Of a stretch of DNA of 54,618 bases, positions 20,130 to 26,576 are shown in pieces. The DNA is from Opitutia bacterium (GTDB taxonomy: Bacteria > Verrucomicrobiota > Kiritimatiellia > CAIQIC01 > Lenti-01): assembly GCA_009928955.1 (NCBI GenBank), contig SABN01000007.1, positions 1 through 54,618 on the forward strand, in the 5' to 3' direction. A program made the position numbers and the translations under genes. A model generated the notes under the pieces. That model saw only the letters and a program-made list of their open reading frames with translations. It did no database searches and was not told the origin of the DNA. Every line of letters starts with the position of its first letter. Positions within the stretch are counted from its first letter, which is position 1.

Positions 20130-20938
20130 TGGTAGAACATCCTCGTCACGAAATACCCCACCACCAAAATCAGCAGGAACGACACGATCACCGCCCGCCG
20201 CGTCGCCCGCCCCACGCCCACCGCCCCTTCCTTCGCCGCGAAGCCCTGGTGGCACGCCACCGTCACGATGATCAGCCCGAACAGGAACGCCTTGAACAGC
20301 CCCACGTACAGATCCTTGTTCTCCGCATACCGGAACGCGTTGTCGAAATACGCCTCCGGCGTGATCCCCAGCTGCGTCGCCCCCACCAGCGCCCCCCCGA
20401 AAATCCCCAGCAGGTTCGTGTACACCGTCAGCAGCGGCATCATGAACGCCAGCGCCACCAGCCGCGGCATCACCAGATAGCGCAGCGGATGGATGCTCAT
20501 CACGTCCAGCGCCGCGATCTCCTCGGACACCGTCATCGTCCCCATCTGCGCCGCGATCGCCGACCCCACGCTCGCCGCGATCACCAGCCCCGTCATGAAC
20601 GGACCCATCTCCCGCAGCATCGAGATGCTCACCAGCGTCCCAATGCTGTTCTCCTGCCCGTACCGCCGCAGCTCGATGCCCACCTGCAGCGCCAGGATCA
20701 TCCCCGTGAACAGCGCCACCACGCTCACCACCCCCAGGCTCTTGATCCCCACCAGATACAGCTGCCGCATCACGTCGTCGCGGTTCTTCCGCGAGAACAG
20801 GTGCGGCACCTGCGCCGCCGCCCCCAGCAGCATCAGCAGCGCCTGCCCCGTCCCCTGGCACGCCTGGATCACGGCGCGCCCCGCCGCCGCGAACACGTTC
20901 GCGGGCGGATCGAAGATCTGGGGTTCTCTCGTGATCAT
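20126..20938 (-). CDS. mlaE: MCE/Mla-type ABC transporter permease
   Basis: This 270-residue integral membrane permease of the MlaE family has the segments FTGMILALQVGIELRRYG, GSAIAAQMGTMTVSEEIAAL and VMPRLVALAFMMPLLTVY, then CHQGFAAKEGAVGVGRATRR near the C terminus. It forms the inner-membrane core with MlaF and docks the MlaD ring. The ATG overlaps the stop codon of the upstream WPL-repeat gene (ATGA), tying that protein to lipid transport. Confidence 0.94.
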   Translation of the reverse strand: MITREPQIFDPPANVFAAAGRAVIQACQGTGQALLMLLGAAAQVPHLFSRKNRDDVMRQLYLVGIKSLGVVSVVALFTGMILALQVGIELRRYGQENSIGTLVSISMLREMGPFMTGLVIAASVGSAIAAQMGTMTVSEEIAALDVMSIHPLRYLVMPRLVALAFMMPLLTVYTNLLGIFGGALVGATQLGITPEAYFDNAFRYAENKDLYVGLFKAFLFGLIIVTVACHQGFAAKEGAVGVGRATRRAVIVSFLLILVVGYFVTRMFYQ

Positions 20939-22470
20939 GGCGTCTCTTCCGGGCTTCCCGCCGCCGGCACCGGCGGCGCCAGCCGCATCCGGCCCAGCCA
21001 CAGGAAGCGCACCTGCCGAGTTGTAGCCGTTCGGTCGTACGCAAGCAATCCTTTCAGCACCGACCAGCGCCGCGCCGCATCCCCGCCCGTCCGCTCGTGC
21101 CCCCACAGCGGGAACAGCGAAAACGCCCGCGCGCCCTCTTCCCGCCGCGTCGCCCGGTACAGCCCCCACAGCACATCCAGGTCGCTCGCCTCCCCCCGCG
21201 CGCGATAATCCACCACCGTCCACAGCGGCGCCCAGCTCCGCTCCACCGGCGGCGGCACCGGCCCCGGCCACAGGTCCAGCAGCCGCAGGCGGTAGCTCCC
21301 CTCCTCGAGATCATAGCGCCGCGAATACAGCGGCCACAGCTTCGTGCGGTTGCCCACCACCTCCGGCTCCGCCTCCGCCCCGGCCCCCCGCGGCGGCGCC
21401 GACATCGTCACGTTGTTGTAGAACGGCGCCACCGTCCAGCGCACCCGCGACTGCCGCCCCCACCGGTTCCGCTCGTGGTTCACGATCGGCCACGCCCAAT
21501 ACCACCGCCGCATCTCGCCGTCCTTGCGATACCCGTACAGCGGCCACACCGCCAGCTTCTCCCGCTTCCCCGTCTCGCGCTGGTAGAACGGCCACGGGCA
21601 AAACGTCCGCGACAACTGCTCGCCCCGGATGAACTGGAACAACGGCGGCAAAAACGACCAACCCTGCTGCGTGTCCAGATCCACCCGCCCCACCAGCGGA
21701 AACAAGATCCACGCCGTCCCCTGCGCCTTCGGATGCGTGTACCGCGCCTGCGTCCAGATCGGCCACAGCACCGTGCGCTTCACATGCTGCCGCTCGTTCT
21801 TCGCGTACGCATAGAACGGAAACACGCGGAACTGGTCCAGATGCCCGTCCGGCGTCGTCGTCCGCGAAATCAGCGGCCACAGCACATCCGTCGTCCGCAC
21901 GTCGTTCACCTCGCTGCGCACCCACAGCGGCCACAGCGCGAACCGGATCCGGTCCTTCCAGAGGATGTTCCGGATCTCCCCTCCCAGCGGCCACAGCGCC
22001 GCATATCCCGTCCCGTCGTCGTCCCGTCCGTGGAACCACAGCGGCAAGAGCCAGAACCGATACTGCGACTTCGCGTCCGCCCGGTCCTCGTCCAGGAAAT
22101 ACGACAACCCCACCCGCCACGACTTCTCCGCCCCGAACGTCTTCCCCGACGCCACCGGCCACAGGCAATCCCACGAGTCCCGCCCCGCCACCGGATCCTC
22201 CACCCGCGCCCACAGCGGACGCGGAAACGCCGTCAGCTTCCTGCCGTCGGGACCCTGCGCATGCTCCCACAGCGGCCCCGCCGCCCGGAACCGCTCGTTC
22301 CCGTCCGCATCCTCCAGCCACGTCGCCAGCGGCCCCCAATCGCTCTCCACGATCCACGGCGCTCGCGCTTCCTCCTCCGCCCCCGCCACCCCCGCCAGCC
22401 ACAGCGCCGCCACCCCGGTTTTCCACACTGTGGAAAACTTTTTTCCACACCGTGGAAGATTTCCGCCCAT
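20935..22470 (-). CDS. Exported WPL-repeat protein heading the Mla operon
   Basis: This protein of about 511 residues has no family I recognise. After a signal peptide (hydrophobic VAALWLAGVAGA, residues 20-31) it consists of about sixteen short beta-like repeats centred on (L/V)(W/F)P(L/I/F)(W/Y), for example ALWPLWV, VLWPLIS, VLWPIWT, AVWPLYG and KLWPLYS. They are spaced about 20-30 residues apart with charged turns between. This pattern suggests a large beta-barrel or beta-solenoid at the outer membrane. The 4-bp overlap with mlaE predicts a role in lipid trafficking. The start is uncertain. ATG 22470 gives a Lys/Arg-rich n-region (RCGKKFSTVWK) encoded by two palindromic repeats; GTG 22413 lacks it; the frame is also open back to ATG 22767 through the repeats. 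Confidence 0.72.
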   Translation of the reverse strand: MGGNLPRCGKKFSTVWKTGVAALWLAGVAGAEEEARAPWIVESDWGPLATWLEDADGNERFRAAGPLWEHAQGPDGRKLTAFPRPLWARVEDPVAGRDSWDCLWPVASGKTFGAEKSWRVGLSYFLDEDRADAKSQYRFWLLPLWFHGRDDDGTGYAALWPLGGEIRNILWKDRIRFALWPLWVRSEVNDVRTTDVLWPLISRTTTPDGHLDQFRVFPFYAYAKNERQHVKRTVLWPIWTQARYTHPKAQGTAWILFPLVGRVDLDTQQGWSFLPPLFQFIRGEQLSRTFCPWPFYQRETGKREKLAVWPLYGYRKDGEMRRWYWAWPIVNHERNRWGRQSRVRWTVAPFYNNVTMSAPPRGAGAEAEPEVVGNRTKLWPLYSRRYDLEEGSYRLRLLDLWPGPVPPPVERSWAPLWTVVDYRARGEASDLDVLWGLYRATRREEGARAFSLFPLWGHERTGGDAARRWSVLKGLLAYDRTATTRQVRFLWLGRMRLAPPVPAAGSPEETP

Positions 22471-22543
22471 TTTTTCCACACCGTGGAAAAATCCACCCCA
22501 TTTTTTCCACACCGTGGAAAACTTTTTTCCACACCGTGGAAAA
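22419..22543. repeat. Cluster of five TTTTCCAC-N3-GTGGAAAA palindromes
   Basis: Nineteen-bp copies start at 22419, 22441, 22472, 22503 and 22525. Centres are ACT in the first and ACC in the rest; the second has one change in its right arm (GTGGAAGA). Start spacings are 22, 31, 31 and 22 bp, a symmetric layout. Within the 22-bp pairs the linker is CTT, so GTGGAAAA half-sites alternate in orientation every 11 bp. The cluster overlaps the 5' end of the WPL-repeat gene. Similar pairs occur at 26492 and 42275. TTTTCCACA resembles a DnaA box, but no replication gene is nearby. Confidence 0.9.
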
Positions 22544-22578
22544 TCTTCCCTGTCCGCTGTCCGCAGGACGTGGAGGCC

Positions 22579-22757
22579 GGGGATTTCTTCCGGATTTTGA
22601 CGGGCTTTCCCGCGGAAATAAGCCGTGGATTTTCCGATGAGGCCGCTTCGCGGACGACCCGAGCAGGACTCATGTCCGCGAGCGGTCGGCCTCGAAGCGG
22701 CCGCGCGGAAAAGACGCGGGTTGGTTTCCGCGCCGTCAAAATCCGGAAGAAATCCCC
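22579..22757. repeat. 179-bp element with perfect 25-bp terminal inverted repeats
   Basis: The left arm 22579-22603 (begins GGGGATTTCTTCCGGATTTT) is the exact reverse complement of 22733-22757. The interior is also nested-complementary: 22611-22618 with 22725-22732, 22630-22636 with 22706-22712, 22641-22650 with 22693-22702, and 22649-22655 with 22674-22680. It could fold as one long interrupted hairpin. It carries no gene of its own. It lies between the dihydropyrimidinase stop and the palindrome cluster. MITE-like element or structured leader RNA are both possible. With the cluster it accounts for most of the 22471-22801 gap. Confidence 0.85.
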
Positions 22758-22801
22758 GATTCTTCATCTCACCACGATCGTCCCAGCCATGACCGCCCCC
22801 C

Positions 22802-24166
22802 TCACAGCAGCAGCCGCCCCTTCCCCGCCGTCCCCACGAACTTCCCGCCGCGCACCATGATCTCCCCCCGCACCGTCACCACCTCCGGCGCGCCCCGCAC
22901 CTCGAACCCCTCGTACGCGTTGTAGTCCTGGTCCAGGCTCTGCGTCTTCACCGAAATCGTCCGCCGCGCCGCCGGATCCCACACCACCAGATCCGCGTCG
23001 AATCCCGGCGCGATCGTCCCCTTGCGCCCCCACAGCCCGAAAATCTTGGCCGGATTCTCCGCCGCCACCTTCACCAGCTGCTCCAACGTGATCTTCCCGC
23101 CCAGCACCCCCGCCGTGTAGGCCAGCGCCACCCGCTCCTCCACCCCCGCCAGGCCGTTCGGGATCTTCGCGAAATTGCCCCGCCCCAGCTCCTTCTGCCC
23201 CTTGAAATCGAACGGACAATGGTCCGTCCCCAGCGTGTCGATCCGGCCGTCCGCCAGCGCCGCCCACAGCGCGTCCTGGTCGCTCTTCTCCCGCAGCGGC
23301 GGCGACAGCACCCACTTCGCGCCCTCGAAATCCGGACGCTCCGCATAGCTCTTGTCCAGCGTCAGGTATTGGATCATCGTCTCGATGTACAGATGCTTCA
23401 GCTTCCCGCGGAACCGGTCGGCCATCGACAGCGCCTCCGCGCAGCTCAGATGCACCACGTAGGCCTTCGCCCCCGTCGCCGCCGCGAACGTCAGGAACGT
23501 GCACACCCCCTCCGCCTCCACCATCGGCGGCCGGCTCGGTTCGTGCCACTCCGGGCCCGTCTTCCCCTCCGCCAGCAGCTTCTTCTGCATCGCCGGAATC
23601 AGGTCCGCGTTCTCGCAATGCGCCAGCACCACCAGATCGTGCGCCGCCGCGAACTCCAGCACCCGGTACAGATCCTCGTCCCCGATCGCCAGCGCCGGCT
23701 TGTACGCCAGGTAGATCTTCACCGACTTCAGCCCCTTGGCCACCAGCCGCTCCAGCTGCTTCTTCAAGCCGTCGTCAAACCGCTTGATCATCAGGTGGAA
23801 GCCGTAGTCGCACGACGCCTTCCCCGCCGCCTGCGCCTCCCACGCCGCCCATGCCTCGTCGAAATCCTTCTCCTGCCCCGCCCCCGCGAAATCGAGGATG
23901 CACGTCGTCCCGCCCATCAGCGCCGCCCGCGTGCAGTTCGCATAGTCCGACTTCGCCGTCACGTGCGTCAACGGCAGATAGGCATGCACGTGCGGATCGA
24001 TGAACCCCGGCAGCACCCACTTCCCCGCCGCCTCCACCACCACCGCCCCCGGCGGCGGCGCGATCCCCGCCGCCACCTGCGTGACCGTCTCCCCCTCGCA
24101 CCACACATCCGCCCGGCAGCGCCCCAGCGCCGTCACCACCTCGCCACCGCGGATCAACAGGCCCAT
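22802..24166 (-). CDS. Dihydropyrimidinase / D-hydantoinase
   Basis: This 454-residue amidohydrolase has the metal ligands PGFIDPHVH (His59, His61) and a carboxylated Lys in IYLAYKP (about 156). Other ligands are AHCEN, VVHLSCAEAL and GTDHCPFDFKGQKELG with the catalytic-metal Asp. The family opens dihydrouracil or hydantoin rings to N-carbamoyl products. CPFDFKGQKELG and YNAYEGFEVRGAP are typical of hydantoinase/dihydropyrimidinase rather than dihydroorotase. It is 13 bp downstream of panD on the same strand. Both can feed beta-alanine, directly by PanD and via N-carbamoyl-beta-alanine here, though no carbamoylase is in the window. Confidence 0.9.
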   Translation of the reverse strand: MGLLIRGGEVVTALGRCRADVWCEGETVTQVAAGIAPPPGAVVVEAAGKWVLPGFIDPHVHAYLPLTHVTAKSDYANCTRAALMGGTTCILDFAGAGQEKDFDEAWAAWEAQAAGKASCDYGFHLMIKRFDDGLKKQLERLVAKGLKSVKIYLAYKPALAIGDEDLYRVLEFAAAHDLVVLAHCENADLIPAMQKKLLAEGKTGPEWHEPSRPPMVEAEGVCTFLTFAAATGAKAYVVHLSCAEALSMADRFRGKLKHLYIETMIQYLTLDKSYAERPDFEGAKWVLSPPLREKSDQDALWAALADGRIDTLGTDHCPFDFKGQKELGRGNFAKIPNGLAGVEERVALAYTAGVLGGKITLEQLVKVAAENPAKIFGLWGRKGTIAPGFDADLVVWDPAARRTISVKTQSLDQDYNAYEGFEVRGAPEVVTVRGEIMVRGGKFVGTAGKGRLLL

Positions 24167-24179
24167 CGGATGCTCCCCG

Positions 24180-24542
24180 TTATTTCTTCAGGACCTTGAC
24201 GATCCGGTTCTTCGCATCCACCTTCACCACCGTCGCCTTGTACTTCTGCGCCGCCGCGTCCTCCAGCACCGCATAGGCGATCACGATGATCGTGTCCCCC
24301 TTGTACGCCAGCCGCGCCGCCGGCCCGTTCAGCATCATCTGCCCCGAACCCCGCTTCCCGAGGATCGCATACGTGATCAACCGCTCGCCGTTCTGCAGGT
24401 TCAGCACCTGGACCTGCTCGCCCGGAAGAATGTCCGCCGCCTCCAGCAGGATCGGATCGATGGCGATGCTCCCCTCGTAGTCGAGTTCGAGCGCCGTCAC
24501 CGTCGCGCGGTGGATTTTCGATTTCAGCATGATCCGTTGCAT
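24180..24542 (-). CDS. panD: Aspartate 1-decarboxylase
   Basis: This 120-residue pyruvoyl enzyme makes beta-alanine for pantothenate and CoA. The residues align with the well-known enzyme: Lys9 in [12 protein letters not shown], Tyr22, and the Gly24-Ser25 self-cleavage site in DYEGSIAID. The [18 protein letters not shown] segment is also conserved. The start at 24542 has AAAGGA upstream; ATG 24530 is a less likely alternative. It is the first gene of a two-gene unit with dihydropyrimidinase. Confidence 0.95.
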   Translation of the reverse strand: MQRIMLKSKIHRATVTALELDYEGSIAIDPILLEAADILPGEQVQVLNLQNGERLITYAILGKRGSGQMMLNGPAARLAYKGDTIIVIAYAVLEDAAAQKYKATVVKVDAKNRIVKVLKK

Positions 24543-24656
24543 CTTCAGGTCCTTTCGCAAGAAACCCATACTCTATCCCGAACCGCCCCGCCACTTCAAG
24601 AACCGAGAATCCCCCGCGCCGCGGTCCAAACCGGCACCGGCCGGACCGGCTGGGGC

Positions 24657-25832
24657 TCACGGCCGATCGGAGGGCAGAACCACCCGGAACCCGAGGCTGC
24701 TGAACCGGCTATCCGGGGTGATGTTGAGGCGACCGGCCGAACGGCAAAGCCCCGCGGCGTCGCCCCACCCGCCGCCGCGCAACAGGCGGTTCGAGCCCGA
24801 CGCCGGACCCAGCGGATCTCGCGCGCCCGCAGGCGCGTTCTCATACCAATCCAAGCACCATTCCCACGCGTTCCCGTGCATGTCGTACAAGCCCCACGCA
24901 TTGGGCAAATACGATCCGACCTTCGCCGTGGCCACGCTCGTGTCGCCGCTCTGCGTGTAGTCCGACCCGCCGTTGTACCAATAGCGCCCCACTTCGGCCA
25001 TCCCTGCATCCGCGATCGCGCCGGTCAGGTTGTTGCCCGAATTCAGCGCCGTGACCGTCCCCGCCCGGCAGGCGTGCTCCCACTGGGCCTCGGTCGGCAG
25101 GTCGAACGCTTGTCCCGTCTTCGCCCGCAGCTTGCCCATGAACGAATCCGCATGCACCCCGCTCGATTGCGGCCAGTTCGGACTGATCGCCCAGTTGGCC
25201 GGGTTTTCCCGGATCTCGTGGTAGCTGACCGCCTCCACGGGACGGGATTCGCGATAGGTCGGGTTGTTGAAATGGCTCGGCCAATTGCCCTTCACCCGCT
25301 CCCACTGCTTTTGCGTGACCTCGAACACGCCGACGTAATAATCCTTCGTCAGCGCGACCGCGTGCGGCGGCTCGTTGACGTCGCGCCCCAGCTCGTTCGT
25401 GGGCGAGCCCATCGCGAAGGTTCCGCCCGGCACCCGCCGCAGCACCAGCTTCGTGGTCTTGTATTCATCCCCCCACCCGCCGGCCGGAGGGTCGTTCGTG
25501 TAGCTCACGGGATACTGCGTCGCCAGCGGCCCCTCCGCGAGATCCACGATCAAATAGTCGCTGGCTATCGCGAAATAGAAGCGCCGCTCCTCCCCCATCG
25601 GCAGCGTGCAAGACCCCTTCTGGTTCGTGAACGTCAGCCCCTCCGGCGTCAGGTTGCTCCAAGCCGACTCGACCAGATCCGGCGTGGAGAACACGCGGTA
25701 CGGATTCCCGGTCCAAGCCGTCCATTCCAGGCGGACCTGGTTCGTCTCCGCCGTCCCCGCGTTGGTCACTTGCCCCGCAGCGGTCCACCCCGCCGCCCAC
25801 GCCGCCAGCGATAGGAGCAGCATCGCTTTCAC
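24657..25832 (-). CDS. Exported formylglycine-generating-enzyme (SUMF1)-like protein
   Basis: This 391-residue protein has a signal peptide (MKAMLLLSLAAWAAGWTAAG with the GTG start). An N-terminal beta module of about 75 residues resembles those found at the ends of Verrucomicrobia secreted proteins (YRVFSTPDLVESAWSNLTPE). A SUMF1/FGE-sulfatase domain follows: VPGGTFAMGSPTNELGR, FEVTQKQWERV, FDLPTEAQWEHACRAGT, GLYDMHGNAWEWCLDWY and RLLRGGGWGD. True FGEs activate sulfatases by oxidising a Cys; many SUMF1 relatives are not enzymes, so function is open. GTG 25832 overlaps the tsaB stop by 4 bp and supplies a Lys for the signal peptide. Confidence 0.85.
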   Translation of the reverse strand: MKAMLLLSLAAWAAGWTAAGQVTNAGTAETNQVRLEWTAWTGNPYRVFSTPDLVESAWSNLTPEGLTFTNQKGSCTLPMGEERRFYFAIASDYLIVDLAEGPLATQYPVSYTNDPPAGGWGDEYKTTKLVLRRVPGGTFAMGSPTNELGRDVNEPPHAVALTKDYYVGVFEVTQKQWERVKGNWPSHFNNPTYRESRPVEAVSYHEIRENPANWAISPNWPQSSGVHADSFMGKLRAKTGQAFDLPTEAQWEHACRAGTVTALNSGNNLTGAIADAGMAEVGRYWYNGGSDYTQSGDTSVATAKVGSYLPNAWGLYDMHGNAWEWCLDWYENAPAGARDPLGPASGSNRLLRGGGWGDAAGLCRSAGRLNITPDSRFSSLGFRVVLPSDRP

Positions 25833-26473
25833 ATCGGTTTTTCCGTTTGGATCAGCGGTTTGCCTTCCGCGTCGAACCGCGGCGCGGCGATCACGGCGGG
25901 ATGCAGGTAGATCGGCTGCACCTCCTCGCTTGCGCCACCCGCGAAAAACAACCGCCCGACCCATGCGGCTTTCGGCGCGCGCCCGGGCGCGGCCCAATGC
26001 GCGGCCGGCCATTCCGCGCCGCGCGCTTCCGCCGGCAGCAACTCCCACTCCCCGGCAGGTTTCACGCCGCCGTTTCCACCCCGCTCGAACCGCCCCGCCC
26101 AGATCGTCCCCCGCCGCGCATCGCCCCACGCCGCGACTTGCGCGTTCTCCGGACGCTCCGCGAAAATCTCCGCCGCCAGCGCCGCCCCGCTCGACACCGT
26201 CCAAACCGGCTTGCCCTCCGGCAACGCCCAGCCGTTCGCCGCCGTGAGGCTCACCCGCAGCCCCGTGTACGACCCCGGGCCCCGCCCCACGGCAAAGGCC
26301 CCCACATCCGCCAACTTCCACCCGGCGCCCTTCAGCAGGCTTTCCGCCGCGTCGAACAACCCCTGGCTGCGCCGATGCCCCGCGTCGACCGCCGACTCCG
26401 CCACGACCCCGCCGTCCTCCAGCAGCGCCAGGCTCGCGGTTTCCGTCGAAAATTCCAAGGCCAAGAGTTTCAT
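25829..26473 (-). CDS. tsaB: tRNA threonylcarbamoyladenosine biosynthesis protein TsaB
   Basis: This 214-residue protein starts MKLLALEFSTETASLALLED and has the TsaB core GHRRSQGLFDAAESLL and FAVGRGPGSYTGLRVSL. TsaB partners TsaD and TsaE in t6A modification of ANN-decoding tRNAs. The frame stays open upstream to 26683, but those residues are encoded by the palindrome pair and pabB antisense sequence, so the family N terminus sets the start. It is divergent from pabB across 103 bp that contain the palindromes. Confidence 0.9.
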   Translation of the reverse strand: MKLLALEFSTETASLALLEDGGVVAESAVDAGHRRSQGLFDAAESLLKGAGWKLADVGAFAVGRGPGSYTGLRVSLTAANGWALPEGKPVWTVSSGAALAAEIFAERPENAQVAAWGDARRGTIWAGRFERGGNGGVKPAGEWELLPAEARGAEWPAAHWAAPGRAPKAAWVGRLFFAGGASEEVQPIYLHPAVIAAPRFDAEGKPLIQTEKPM

Positions 26474-26491
26474 CGCCGCCCAAAATGACAG

Positions 26492-26532
26492 TTTTCCACG
26501 CCGTGGAAAACTTTTTTCCACGCCGTGGAAAA
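26492..26532. repeat. Palindrome pair between tsaB and pabB
   Basis: Two perfect copies of TTTTCCACGCCGTGGAAAA start at 26492 and 26514, joined by the CTT linker, giving the same 22-bp spacing as elsewhere. They fill the middle of the divergent intergenic region, 19 bp upstream of tsaB and 44 bp upstream of pabB. The central triplet is GCC instead of ACC or ACT. Confidence 0.88.
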
Positions 26533-26576
26533 CCTTCGGGATTGAATCTCGCCGCCGCCTCCCGCTTAATCCCCAC

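Noticed and set aside
22419-22543. Repeat cluster considered as a CRISPR array
   Set aside because: The unit is a 19-bp palindrome with 3- or 12-bp gaps, far too short for CRISPR spacers, and there are no cas genes in the window.
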